Assembly (NCBI GenBank): GCA_002719675.1
Contig: PBID01000003.1
Span: forward strand, 1-64,000
Direction: 5' to 3'
DNA: 64,000 nt
Origin: Chloroflexota bacterium
Lineage (GTDB): Bacteria; Chloroflexota; Dehalococcoidia; Lucifugimonadales; GCA-2719675
Below the pieces are notes generated by a model. The model saw only the letters and a program-made list of their open reading frames with translations. It had not been told where the DNA came from and ran no database searches. Position 1 is the first letter of the stretch. Every line of letters begins with the position of its first letter. This document shows, piece by piece, positions 45,256-54,590 of the stretch. The translations under genes and the position numbers were made by a program.

Positions 45256-46351
45256 CACAATTTCAAATAATATAAATTTAATTTTGGAAGATGGATCAAT
45301 TTTTAAAGGCAAAGCATTTGGAAGTACATTGGAATCAATTGGAGAAGTAGTTTTTAACACATCTATGACAGGTTATCAAGAAATGTTAACAGATCCATCC
45401 TATTCAGGGCAAATAGTAATATCAACTTATCCCTTGATAGGAAACTATGGAATAAACAAAATAGACTTTGAATCTAAAAAAATTCAAGTTGCTGGATTTG
45501 TAATAAAAAATTTGTGTACTGAACCAAGTCATAATTCAAGTGAATTTACATTAAATGAGTTCCTCCAATCTCAATCAATTCCAGGTATATACGATGTAGA
45601 CACAAGAGCGCTTGCAAAAAAAATCCGTCAAAAAGGAGTCATGTCAGGAAAAATTTCAAAAGACAGTTCAGCTGATAATTTTTTCTCTGAATTAAAAAGT
45701 TCAACTCCATATAACCAAACAAATTTTGTTTACTCAACAAGCACTAAAAAAAATTATAATTGGCCTAGCAAAACTAACAAAACTCAACAAAGCCCCAAAA
45801 TAGTAGTAATGGATTTTGGCTTAAAATATAACATTCTCAGAATTTTAGAATCTAAAGGATGCGAAGTAACTGTTGTGCCAGCAAATTCTACGATAAAAAA
45901 AATACTTGATTTAAATCCAGATGGAATCGTGTTGTCCCCAGGCCCAGGGGACCCGTCTTTATTAGGTGATATTGTTGATGTTGTAAAACAACTTCCACCA
46001 AGATTACCTATTTTTGGAATTTGCCTAGGGAATCAAATATTAGCGCATGCTTTTGGTGCAAAAACATTTAAACTTAAGTTTGGACATAGAGGATCTAATC
46101 ATCCTGTTAAAGACTTAAAATCTAACACTGTTAGTATTACTTCTCAAAATCACGGATATTCTATCGATCCTGAGTCATTACCAACAGAATTAGAAATCAC
46201 ACATATTAATCTCAATGACGAGACAATTGAAGGAATACGTCACAAAACTCTACCAATAATGAGTATTCAATTTCACTCTGAAGCTTCTCCGGGGCCAAAA
46301 GACAATGAATATATCTTTGATGATTTTTTAAATTTAATTGAAAAAAAATAA
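45248..46351 (+). CDS. carA: Carbamoyl-phosphate synthase small subunit
   Basis: CarA is the glutamine amidotransferase that feeds ammonia to CarB. The 367-residue protein has the small-subunit N-terminal domain (ILEDGSIFKGKAFGS, MTGYQEMLTDPSYSGQI) and the class I amidotransferase domain with the catalytic Cys in PIFGICLGNQIL and His-Glu in IQFHSEASPGP. TTG start with AAAGGTG upstream, overlapping pyrC. Confidence 0.96.
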   Translation: MNNTISNNINLILEDGSIFKGKAFGSTLESIGEVVFNTSMTGYQEMLTDPSYSGQIVISTYPLIGNYGINKIDFESKKIQVAGFVIKNLCTEPSHNSSEFTLNEFLQSQSIPGIYDVDTRALAKKIRQKGVMSGKISKDSSADNFFSELKSSTPYNQTNFVYSTSTKKNYNWPSKTNKTQQSPKIVVMDFGLKYNILRILESKGCEVTVVPANSTIKKILDLNPDGIVLSPGPGDPSLLGDIVDVVKQLPPRLPIFGICLGNQILAHAFGAKTFKLKFGHRGSNHPVKDLKSNTVSITSQNHGYSIDPESLPTELEITHINLNDETIEGIRHKTLPIMSIQFHSEASPGPKDNEYIFDDFLNLIEKK

Positions 46352-46352
46352 A

Positions 46353-47072
46353 ATGCAAACTGCAAACAAAATATCAGCTATTTCTTTTGATGTTGATGAC
46401 ACATTATGGAATTTTTCAGATTCATCAGATTCAGCTCTTTTAGAAACAATAGATGTCCTTAACAAAAATCATAGAGGAACATCTATAAAATTAAATGTAA
46501 AAGAGTTACAGGACTTAAGAGATGAAACAGAAAGCCGTCTTGAAGGAATAATAGATGATTTAGACGAAATCCGTAAAGAATCTTTCAGAATGATTTTAAC
46601 TAAAAATGAAATTTCTAACGAATCACTTCTTTCGAAATTATATGGAGCATACACCTCGACCAAAAAAACCCTCACCAAACCTTACAAAGATGTAATTCCA
46701 TCTATCAAATTTTTAAAACCTTATTTTAAAATTGGGATTATTTCAAATGGTAATTGCTATCCCAAAGATCTTGGGATTGAAAATCTGATAGATTTTTCAA
46801 TTTATAGCCAGCAGCTCTCTGGAATCAAAAAACCTGATCCTAAAATTTTCCAAATAGCATCTGAAAAAATCAATTGTTCTCCAAAGCAAATTTTACATAT
46901 CGGGGATTCATATGAGAATGACTATGTTGGAGCTAAAAATTCAGGTTTCCAAAGCATCTTAATTGATCGAAAAAATTCCTTTCCAAAATCAAAATTTTCA
47001 AACATAAATTTAATCAATTCATTATTCGAAATCACTAAAACTCAATATTTCATAGAAAGAAAATTACAATAA
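46353..47072 (+). CDS. HAD-superfamily hydrolase inside the car genes
   Basis: A 239-residue HAD subfamily IA phosphatase of the YjjG-like type. Motif I is FDVDDTLWNF, motif II is IISNGN, motif III is the Lys in KKPDPKIF and motif IV is HIGDSYENDYVGAK. A four-helix cap lies between motifs I and II. I chose the ATG at 46353, one base after the carA stop; an in-frame TTG at 46338 is possible. Its place between carA and carB suggests a role in nucleotide metabolism, for example a pyrimidine monophosphate phosphatase, but this is inference. Confidence 0.85.
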   Translation: MQTANKISAISFDVDDTLWNFSDSSDSALLETIDVLNKNHRGTSIKLNVKELQDLRDETESRLEGIIDDLDEIRKESFRMILTKNEISNESLLSKLYGAYTSTKKTLTKPYKDVIPSIKFLKPYFKIGIISNGNCYPKDLGIENLIDFSIYSQQLSGIKKPDPKIFQIASEKINCSPKQILHIGDSYENDYVGAKNSGFQSILIDRKNSFPKSKFSNINLINSLFEITKTQYFIERKLQ

Positions 47073-47074
47073 AA

Positions 47075-50000
47075 ATGTCAAAGAAAATTTCAAAAATACT
47101 AGTAATTGGTTCTGGTCCAATCATTATTGGTCAAGCTGCCGAATTTGACTATGCTGGAACCCAAGCCTGTGCTTCATTAAAAGAAGAAGGTATATATACG
47201 ATTTTGGTAAATTCAAATCCAGCAACAATTATGACAGATCAAAATATTGCTGATTCAGTATACATAGAGCCTTTAACAAAAAATGTTTTAAGCCGAATAA
47301 TTGAAGCAGAAAAACCCGATGGATTACTAGCCACTTTAGGAGGACAAACTGGGCTAAATTTAGCTGTAGAATTATCTCACTCAGGAATTCTTGAAAAATT
47401 CAACGTTGATTTATTAGGAACTCCTTTATCTTCTATAGAAACAGCTGAAGATAGAGAAAAATTTAACAATCTTTTATCAAGTATTGATGAACCTACAATA
47501 CCAAGCCTTACAGCAAATTCATTTGATGAAGCAATGTCCCATCTCAACAAAATGAAACTTCCCCTTGTTATAAGGCCAGCTTATACCTTAGGTGGTACTG
47601 GTGGTGGAATTGCAAATTCGCTAGAACAATTCAAACAAATAGTATCTGGTGGTGTTGATTCTAGCCCAATAAACCAAGTCTTAATTGAACAATCTCTAGA
47701 AGGCTGGAAAGAAATTGAATATGAAGTCATGCGAGATTCAAAAGATAATTGTATAACCATTTGTAATATGGAAAATATTGATGCCATGGGGGTTCATACA
47801 GGAGATAGTATTGTTGTTGCTCCAAGTCAAACATTAACAGACAAAGAATATCAAATGCTTCGGACAGCAAGTCTAAAAATCATTAGATCTTTAGGAATAG
47901 AAGGCGGATGTAATATTCAATTTGCAATTCCTCCAAGCAATATTTCATATTCAAAAGAAAATACATCTCAAAGTCCTTACTATGTCATTGAAGTTAACCC
48001 CAGAGTTAGTAGAAGCTCAGCTTTAGCAAGTAAAGCTACTGGATATCCCATAGCTAGAGTTGCGTCAAAAATCGCTATTGGTAAAACATTACCTGAAATT
48101 TACAACGCAATAACAAAAAAAACTGTAGCCTCTTTTGAGCCTGCACTAGATTACTGTGTTGTGAAAATTCCTCGATGGCCTTTCGATAAATTTCCTTCAG
48201 GAGATAAAACTCTTGGTACACAAATGAAAGCTACCGGCGAAGTCATGGCTATTGGGCGATCTTTTGAATCAGCTTTTCAAAAAGCAATTCGTTCCTTGGA
48301 AATCACCGGAAGATCTTATCTATGGGAAAAAGATACTTGGAATTCTGAAAATTTAAACAAGGATCTCACTCCAAATGACGATAGACTCTGGGCCATTTTT
48401 TCAGCATTAAGAAAAGGCATTAGCCCAGATGATTTGTCAAAAAAGACAATGGTAGATCCTTGGTTTACCCGTTCATTTTCAAAAATGGTTGAAATGGAAA
48501 AAATGATATCAAATTTCAAAGGATGGAAAATTACAAATTTATCTAAAGAAATATTACTGGAAGCAAAAAAACTTGGATTTTCAGATAATGTTATAGCCTC
48601 ATTAACTAACTTTTCAAGTAAAGAAATTAGAAATAAAAGAAAAGAGCTTGAAATAATACCTGTGTATAAAATGGTAGACACTTGCGCTGCTGAATTTGAA
48701 GCACAAACTCCTTATTTCTACAGTACTTTCGAAGATGAGAATGAAGCATATCCTATAAAAGGTGATAAATCTATTGTGATTGGGAGCGGGCCAATTAGAA
48801 TAGGACAAGGAATTGAATTCGACTATTGTTCAGTCCATGCTGCATGGGCGCTTCAAAAATCAAATTACAAAAGCGTAATTGTGAATTCCAATCCTGAAAC
48901 TGTTTCCACAGATTTTGACACTAGTGACAGATTATATTTCGAACCATTAGATGAAGAAAGTATTCTAGATATAATTGAAAACGAAACCATCAATAATGAT
49001 CCTCCTCATTCCGTTTGTCAATTTGGCGGACAAACAGCTATAAATATTTCGCAAAAATTAGACCAACATAAGCTTCCGATTCTAGGAACTTCTGCAGAAG
49101 TAATAAATATTTGCTCAGACCGTGATTTGTTTGAAAAATTTCTCAAAACAATCAACGTGCCAAATCCACCAGGTGCAGCCGTAACAACTACAAAAAAAGC
49201 AATTGAAATTGCAAACCAAATTGGATACCCAGTCCTTGTTAGGCCAAGCTATGTTTTAGGAGGCAGGGCTATGGAAATTGTTGAAAATGAAAGTGAATTA
49301 AAAAAATTTGCAGATATAGCCATAGAAGCAGGTGAAGGTCATACAGTCTTAATAGATAAGTATTTCGAAGGAACTGAAATTGAAGTGGATGCCGTATGTG
49401 ATGGAGATACTGTCATGATTCCCGGAATAATGGAACATATAGAAAGAGCTGGAGTTCATAGTGGAGACTCAATTGCAGTTTACCCTGAAATATCTCTATC
49501 AGAAAACGAAGTATCAAAAGTTGTTGAATACACTAAAAAAATTGGCAAATCTTTACAGTTAAAAGGATTGATAAACATTCAATATGTTTTGATCAGAGAT
49601 GATGATAAAAGTTCAACTAAATCCAAAAGAACCGGTAAAATTTATGTCTTAGAAGTTAATCCAAGATCAAGTCGAACTATTCCATTTATTTCAAAAGTTA
49701 CCGGAATTCCAATGGTCCAACTTGCTATAGATTCCATGGTTGGTATTACTTTAAAAAGCCAAGGATATTCTGATGGACTAGCAAAAAATCGAAAAAAACA
49801 TTTAACCGGAATAAAAGCACCTGTATTTTCTATGTCTAAACTCATAGGGGTTGAGACTCACCTTGGACCAGAAATGAAATCAACCGGAGAAGTGATGGGG
49901 ATTGATTATAAATTTGAAGGTGCTTTGAATAAGGCGCTTATATCATCAGGAATGACTATACCTGCAAAAGGGAAAATATTAATTAGTGTAGCTGACCACC

Positions 50001-50374
50001 ACAAGCCTGAGATAATAGATATGATTAAAGAATTAAATTCACATCAATATTCATTTTATGCTACTAAAGGGACCGCAAAGTTAATAAGAGATATAGGTTT
50101 AGACGTAGAAACTGTCAATAGAATTGGAACAGGTTATCCTGATATGTTAGATTTAATTTTGAACGATACAATTACCGCTGTAATCAATACTGTAACAGGT
50201 GAAAAGAAAATACTTGAAGACAGTTTTAAAATCCGAAGAGCAGCTTCAGAAAAAAGAATACCTTGCTTTACTTCAATTGACACAGCAATAATTGCTACAA
50301 AAAACATTACTTTCCAAACAATGCCTTATAAAATATTACCTCAACACAAGTATTATGAGCAGAAACATTTATAG
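47075..50374 (+). CDS. carB: Carbamoyl-phosphate synthase large subunit
   Basis: CarB makes carbamoyl phosphate from bicarbonate, ammonia and two ATP, for pyrimidine and arginine synthesis. The 1099-residue protein has both ATP-grasp halves: KILVIGSGPIIIGQAAEFDY near residue 6 with LVIRPAYTLGGTGGGI, and SIVIGSGPIRIGQGIEFDY near 568 with VLVRPSYVLGGRAMEI. The C-terminal allosteric MGS-like domain (about 960-1085) has GKILISVADHHKPEII and GYPDMLDLI. A small Ser/Lys-rich insert (DDDKSSTKSKRTGK) lies near residue 850. ATG start, two bases after the HAD gene. Confidence 0.97.
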   Translation: MSKKISKILVIGSGPIIIGQAAEFDYAGTQACASLKEEGIYTILVNSNPATIMTDQNIADSVYIEPLTKNVLSRIIEAEKPDGLLATLGGQTGLNLAVELSHSGILEKFNVDLLGTPLSSIETAEDREKFNNLLSSIDEPTIPSLTANSFDEAMSHLNKMKLPLVIRPAYTLGGTGGGIANSLEQFKQIVSGGVDSSPINQVLIEQSLEGWKEIEYEVMRDSKDNCITICNMENIDAMGVHTGDSIVVAPSQTLTDKEYQMLRTASLKIIRSLGIEGGCNIQFAIPPSNISYSKENTSQSPYYVIEVNPRVSRSSALASKATGYPIARVASKIAIGKTLPEIYNAITKKTVASFEPALDYCVVKIPRWPFDKFPSGDKTLGTQMKATGEVMAIGRSFESAFQKAIRSLEITGRSYLWEKDTWNSENLNKDLTPNDDRLWAIFSALRKGISPDDLSKKTMVDPWFTRSFSKMVEMEKMISNFKGWKITNLSKEILLEAKKLGFSDNVIASLTNFSSKEIRNKRKELEIIPVYKMVDTCAAEFEAQTPYFYSTFEDENEAYPIKGDKSIVIGSGPIRIGQGIEFDYCSVHAAWALQKSNYKSVIVNSNPETVSTDFDTSDRLYFEPLDEESILDIIENETINNDPPHSVCQFGGQTAINISQKLDQHKLPILGTSAEVINICSDRDLFEKFLKTINVPNPPGAAVTTTKKAIEIANQIGYPVLVRPSYVLGGRAMEIVENESELKKFADIAIEAGEGHTVLIDKYFEGTEIEVDAVCDGDTVMIPGIMEHIERAGVHSGDSIAVYPEISLSENEVSKVVEYTKKIGKSLQLKGLINIQYVLIRDDDKSSTKSKRTGKIYVLEVNPRSSRTIPFISKVTGIPMVQLAIDSMVGITLKSQGYSDGLAKNRKKHLTGIKAPVFSMSKLIGVETHLGPEMKSTGEVMGIDYKFEGALNKALISSGMTIPAKGKILISVADHHKPEIIDMIKELNSHQYSFYATKGTAKLIRDIGLDVETVNRIGTGYPDMLDLILNDTITAVINTVTGEKKILEDSFKIRRAASEKRIPCFTSIDTAIIATKNITFQTMPYKILPQHKYYEQKHL

Positions 50375-50424
50375 AAGAATCAATATTAAGCAAAATGCAT
50401 TTTTTGTTTAAAAATAAAGTATCA

Positions 50425-50453
50425 TTGTAGATGTATTAGTCACATGTTATAAT
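50425..50453 (+). promoter_or_regulatory. rpsF promoter, extended -10
   Basis: TTGTAG (50425-50430), a 17-base spacer and a perfect TATAAT (50448-50453) with TGT just before it. Transcription would start near 50460, leaving only about 30 nt of leader before the rpsF start. Confidence 0.65.
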
Positions 50454-50489
50454 TATTCTCTCGTATCGTATGTTAAATTGAGGTAAAGC

Positions 50490-50795
50490 GTGGTCTCTAC
50501 AAATACACAAATTCGAAAATATGAAATTGTTTTTATTTCAAATCCAGAAATAACTGATCAAGAAATTGAAGAACTTGTTAAAATTGTTTCTAAAGAAATC
50601 AATGACTTAAGTGGAACAATTATTAAAACCGACATTTGGGGATTAAAAAAACTTAGTTATCCTATTAAAAAATTTAGAGAAGGAAATTATGTTTTAATTG
50701 AATTTGATATTTTACCTTCATCTATTTCTCAACTAAATAAAACTGTTGAATCGAACGAAACAATTATCCGATCCTTAATCACTAAAATAAGCTAA
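50490..50795 (+). CDS. rpsF: Ribosomal protein bS6
   Basis: A 101-residue S6 of the 30S platform, partner of S18. Family features are RKYEIVFISNPEITDQEIEELV-like opening, KTDIWGLKKLSYPIKKFREG and NYVLIEFDILP. The GTG start has GAGGTAAA upstream. First gene of the usual rpsF-ssb-rpsR unit. Confidence 0.96.
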   Translation: MVSTNTQIRKYEIVFISNPEITDQEIEELVKIVSKEINDLSGTIIKTDIWGLKKLSYPIKKFREGNYVLIEFDILPSSISQLNKTVESNETIIRSLITKIS

Positions 50796-50826
50796 GCTTA
50801 TACTGGTATCAAAAGGGGTAATAACA

Positions 50827-51228
50827 ATGAATAAGATAATGATTATTGGAAATGTAGGCAGCGATCCTGAAATGAGATACACTCCAAATGGAGCTGCTGT
50901 AACATCTTTTAGCGTAGCAACAAATTATCGTTATACAACTGCTGATGGACAGCAAAATGATGAAACACAATGGTTCAGAGTATCTGCCTGGAATAAACAA
51001 GCAGAAACACTCAACCAATATGTCGTTAAGGGTATGAAAATATTCATTGAAGGTAGAGTAAGCAGCAATGCATGGACAGACAAAGAAGGACAGGCCAGAG
51101 CTACAATAGAAGTCAACTGTACTAGTTTTGAATTTTTAAGTAGAGAAAATCAAAGTTCTGGTGAAAATTTTCAGGCTCCAAATCCTGGTTCCCAAGATAT
51201 TGACAATCCAGAAGACCTCCCTTGGTAA
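50827..51228 (+). CDS. ssb: Single-stranded DNA-binding protein
   Basis: A 133-residue SSB with an N-terminal OB fold (NKIMIIGNVGSDPEMRYTPNG, FRVSAWNKQAETLNQYVVKG, YVEG-type FIEGRVSSNAW) and a short linker. The acidic C-terminal tip that binds partner proteins is DNPEDLPW, ending in Trp where Phe is usual. ATG start, AGGGG-type ribosome-binding site. Confidence 0.96.
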   Translation: MNKIMIIGNVGSDPEMRYTPNGAAVTSFSVATNYRYTTADGQQNDETQWFRVSAWNKQAETLNQYVVKGMKIFIEGRVSSNAWTDKEGQARATIEVNCTSFEFLSRENQSSGENFQAPNPGSQDIDNPEDLPW

Positions 51229-51271
51229 AAAATAGAATTATAGAATTAATCATTTAAAAGGATAATCAAGT

Positions 51272-51757
51272 TTGACTACATACGAACAAACAACTCAGAA
51301 ACCATTTAGAGGTAAATCTAGATTTTTTCAAAAAAGAAAAGTCTGCCATTTCTGTATGAATAAAATATCTTATATAGATTACAAGGATACAAATACGCTT
51401 CGAAGATATATTTCAGATCAAAATAGAATAGAATCTTCTAGGAAAACTGGTGTTTGCCCAAAGCATCAAAGAGCCCTATCTTCAGCAATAAAACGTGCTA
51501 GAATACTAGCTCTAGTACCATCTGATGGTAGTCACGGATCTGGTAGACTTTCTTCTAGAAATCACCAATCTCAAGACAGAACTTCCGAAAATTCTTACTC
51601 GGACAAAAAGTCATATTCAAAAAACAAAACAGAAAATACTACCGAAGAATCTACTGCCAAGACTGATTCAGATACCAAAGCAGAAAATACCGCCGAAGAA
51701 TCTACTGCCAAGACTGATTCAGATACCAAAGCAGAAAATACCGCCGAAGAAAATTAG
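51272..51757 (+). CDS. rpsR: Ribosomal protein bS18 with long repeated acidic tail
   Basis: The first 90 or so residues are a normal S18 core with zinc-ligand-like Cys/His (KVCHFCMNK and GVCPKHQRALSSAIKRARILALVP) and the RNA-binding helix. The protein is 161 residues, about twice the usual 75-90. Residues 90-161 are low-complexity: a Ser/Gly/Arg/Gln-rich segment, then Lys/Asn/Thr/Glu, then two 17-residue copies of ESTAKTDSDTKAENTAE. The TTG start has AAAAGGAT upstream. It is the last gene of the rpsF unit; rplI does not follow. Confidence 0.93.
   Translation: MTTYEQTTQKPFRGKSRFFQKRKVCHFCMNKISYIDYKDTNTLRRYISDQNRIESSRKTGVCPKHQRALSSAIKRARILALVPSDGSHGSGRLSSRNHQSQDRTSENSYSDKKSYSKNKTENTTEESTAKTDSDTKAENTAEESTAKTDSDTKAENTAEEN
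51647..51748 (+). repeat. Two tandem 51-bp repeats in the rpsR 3' end
   Basis: Two copies, 51647-51697 and 51698-51748, appear identical by eye. Each begins GAATCTACTGCC and ends ACCGCCGAA and codes for 17 residues in frame. A diverged partial copy (AAAACAGAAAATACTACCGAA) precedes them. The identity suggests recent duplication or a repeat that changes copy number. Confidence 0.9.
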
Positions 51758-51773
51758 TAATAAATTTTTATTA
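51758..51773. terminator. Hairpin between convergent rpsR and nuoG
   Basis: TAATAAA (51758-51764) and TTTATTA (51767-51773) are reverse complements with two bases between. The stem starts right after the rpsR stop and is entirely AT, so only a weak bidirectional terminator is suggested. Confidence 0.35.
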
Positions 51774-51791
51774 ATCGAAAAATTATAAAAA

Positions 51792-54575
51792 CTATACTTT
51801 CTCAATCCTGATTGGAATCAAGTTAAGATCAGTCTTTTTTGAAACTTGAAAATTCTTTGAAATTTGCAATTGGTTTATTAAGTCACCAAACATCGATTTA
51901 TGAGACACAACACCTTGTTGGTTAGACTTTAATCCTACAACGCCATTAAATCTAAATTTCTGAGAAACAATTTCAATTTTTTGGCCTTCAACAATACCTA
52001 GTTTTGAAGCATCTTCTGAATTAAAATCGAAAACAGGATTCTCTTGAGATTGATATCGACCGTTTTCCAATTCAACTCCAGAAATTTCTTCATCAAATAA
52101 AACTCTTCCCTGCACTAACAAGTATGGAAACTCTTCTGTAGTAAGGCTTGCAATTTCACCAACAAAATTGATTGGTTCAAACTTGAGTAAAATATCTTCT
52201 TTATTAATTGATTTTTGATCTTCTAAATCACTGAACAATTCGCTCCATGAATTTGGGTTCCAAACAACACCTTGTGAATCTAATAACTCATAAGAAAAAT
52301 CTGAATATACAGAAGCGTCATTACTAATATCAGTGAAAATATCTTCAGAAGACTTATATTCAAATCTTGTAGACCCCATAGATTTAGCAATTTGAGACAA
52401 AATGTACCAATCTTCAACAACTTCATCTTTCGGAATCATTCCAGGCCTGAGAAGCTGAACTCTTTTTTCAATATTAGTAAAAGTTCCTGATTTTTCTGAA
52501 AAAACAGCTGCTGGGAAAACTACATCAGCCAAAGCTGTAACTTCATTATTCGAATGATCAGTAGCTACTAAAAACTCTAATTGCTCCAGAGATTCTTTTA
52601 TACCTAAATCATTCCCATTAAGCAATGTGGAATTTTCACCAATTGTTATCAAAGCTTTAATTTCACCAGAAGAAATTTTTTGTTTCATCTTAGTTAATGG
52701 AACGCCAACAGTATTATTTAAATTTGAATCCCACAATTCTTGGAAATGATTTATATTATATTCATCTGGAATAGCCTTATACCCTGGTAAGAAATTTGTT
52801 GTACATCCTACATCTTTTACACCTTGCTCGTTCGCACCATCAAAAAGAGGGAAAATCCCTGGAAGACCTTTACCCATACTTCCAGTAATTAAAGATAAAT
52901 TCACAAGAGCTTTAGTACATTCTGTTCTTAAATCTGGAGGCAACAATTCCAAAGCGTAAAGTATGCCCATAGGGTAATTGTTTCCTAAAATACGTGCAGC
53001 ATCTCTTATATCTTCAGCAGAAACACCAGACAAATTACTAACGTTAATAATATCAAAATTCCAGAGACTCTTTTTTAGATCTTTTATACCTGCAGTATAT
53101 TGCTCAATGAACTTATGATTATCTAAAACTTCATCCAAAATTACTTTAATTATTCCTGCAATCAAATGAAGCTCTGTGCCATATTTTGGCCTTAACCATT
53201 TTTCAGCAAAACGAGTCATTTCTGTTTCGCGTTGATCAATTACTACTAACTTTGATCCGTTGCCGACAGCTTTTTTAATTGGTACTCCCAAAACATTCTG
53301 TTTTTCTGTCAGATTGCTAGAAACAATCAAAATACTATTCGAATTTTCTAAGTCCCAGATAGATCCGCTAGCTCCAGGAACTCCTGTCATTTTATATATT
53401 TGATCTGTAATTTCAGAAGCAATATTCGAAGAAACATCAATGTTATTTGATCCCATAATAAGCCTTGAAAATTTTTGTAAAACATAAGCATCTTCATTAG
53501 TTGAAGTAGGAGAACTCAAGGCTGCAAATTGTTTGCCAGAAAATTTCTTCAGATTTTCAGACACAAAAATCACGGCATCCTTAAATGTTGTTTCAACTAA
53601 TTCTCCTTCCACCCTTATTAAAGGCTTTGTGATGCGATTTTTATTATTCACAAAATTTAATCCAAATTTACCCCTAAAACATAATTGTCCCTTATTAGCA
53701 GGTCCCTCTAGATTTCCAACAGTTCTTATCAATCGATTTTTCTTGTCAACTTCCATTTTGAGTTCACAACCAACTGGACAATGAGGACAAATAGATTTAA
53801 CAATTTTTGAAGGTTTATCCCATTTGAAATCCTTTTCCACCAATGCTCCTGTAGGGCAAACATCTATACAAGCCCCACAAAATTCACACCCAGACTCCAT
53901 TAGGGAGACTCCATTAGAAGTGCCTATCAAGCTTCGTCCTGAGCGACTAGTGAAAGTCAACGCATTGTCTCCTCGAATTTCGCTACAAACCCTTACACAT
54001 CTACCACAAACAATACATAGGTTCATATCCATATCCCATAAAGGATCCTTGACTTCCAAAGGGAGATTTCTGTTATTGTATGTCAATGGAGTATCTAAAT
54101 CCATTTCCATATATCGAACTGTATCTTTAAGCTCACATCTTTCATTTTTGGGGCAAGTAACACATCTATCATTTACTGAGACATGTCTTAAACAAATATC
54201 ACTCGGTCCACACAAATCAATTCTATGGCAAGTCAAACAACCATGAGGATGTTCAGAAATCAATAGCTCCATGATACCTTTTCTTAAATCTTTAGTTTCT
54301 TTTAGATTTGTTGTGACAACCATGCCTTCTGCCACAGGAGTTGTGCAAGAAGCCGGAGCTCCAGGTAAAGGTTTCATAACTCCATCTGGCCCAGGTTGCT
54401 CTACCTTCACCAGGCACATTCTGCATGCGCCAAAAGATTTCATTCCAGGATAATAGCATAAATAAGGAATATACAAACCAGCATCAAGGGCAGCTTGCAA
54501 AACATTTTGCCCTGGATCAGCCTCAACTTCTATTCCATCTATTTTCAATTTAACTTTAGTATCTTTTACAACCAT
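51792..54575 (-). CDS. nuoG: NADH-quinone oxidoreductase subunit G, formate dehydrogenase-like
   Basis: A 927-residue Fe-S protein with, in order: a [2Fe-2S] domain (Cys40, 51, 54, 77), a His/Cys3 cluster (His109, Cys113, 116, 122), two [4Fe-4S] sets (Cys187-197, Cys230-240), and an N7-like set (Cys263, 266, 270, 299). A molybdopterin-oxidoreductase fold fills the rest. That last part reads like FdhA (CPHCPVGC, GQLCFRGKFG, RITKPLIR), but the place of the catalytic Cys/Sec has V-S-S-N-I-A-S-E (about 381-388). It is therefore likely an electron-wire subunit, not an active formate dehydrogenase. ATG start, last of nuoE-nuoF-nuoG. Confidence 0.88.
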   Translation of the reverse strand: MVVKDTKVKLKIDGIEVEADPGQNVLQAALDAGLYIPYLCYYPGMKSFGACRMCLVKVEQPGPDGVMKPLPGAPASCTTPVAEGMVVTTNLKETKDLRKGIMELLISEHPHGCLTCHRIDLCGPSDICLRHVSVNDRCVTCPKNERCELKDTVRYMEMDLDTPLTYNNRNLPLEVKDPLWDMDMNLCIVCGRCVRVCSEIRGDNALTFTSRSGRSLIGTSNGVSLMESGCEFCGACIDVCPTGALVEKDFKWDKPSKIVKSICPHCPVGCELKMEVDKKNRLIRTVGNLEGPANKGQLCFRGKFGLNFVNNKNRITKPLIRVEGELVETTFKDAVIFVSENLKKFSGKQFAALSSPTSTNEDAYVLQKFSRLIMGSNNIDVSSNIASEITDQIYKMTGVPGASGSIWDLENSNSILIVSSNLTEKQNVLGVPIKKAVGNGSKLVVIDQRETEMTRFAEKWLRPKYGTELHLIAGIIKVILDEVLDNHKFIEQYTAGIKDLKKSLWNFDIINVSNLSGVSAEDIRDAARILGNNYPMGILYALELLPPDLRTECTKALVNLSLITGSMGKGLPGIFPLFDGANEQGVKDVGCTTNFLPGYKAIPDEYNINHFQELWDSNLNNTVGVPLTKMKQKISSGEIKALITIGENSTLLNGNDLGIKESLEQLEFLVATDHSNNEVTALADVVFPAAVFSEKSGTFTNIEKRVQLLRPGMIPKDEVVEDWYILSQIAKSMGSTRFEYKSSEDIFTDISNDASVYSDFSYELLDSQGVVWNPNSWSELFSDLEDQKSINKEDILLKFEPINFVGEIASLTTEEFPYLLVQGRVLFDEEISGVELENGRYQSQENPVFDFNSEDASKLGIVEGQKIEIVSQKFRFNGVVGLKSNQQGVVSHKSMFGDLINQLQISKNFQVSKKTDLNLIPIRIEKV

Positions 54576-54590
54576 TTTAAAAATTCCAAT

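Noticed and set aside
50454-50489. S6:S18-binding RNA motif in the rpsF leader
   Set aside because: The predicted leader is only about 30 nt and shows no stem with the CCG signature.
51647-51748. Tandem repeats as a CRISPR array
   Set aside because: The units are contiguous without spacers and remain in frame with S18.
51792-54575. NuoG as an active formate dehydrogenase
   Set aside because: The catalytic Cys/Sec-His pair is replaced, and the gene is joined to nuoE and nuoF.
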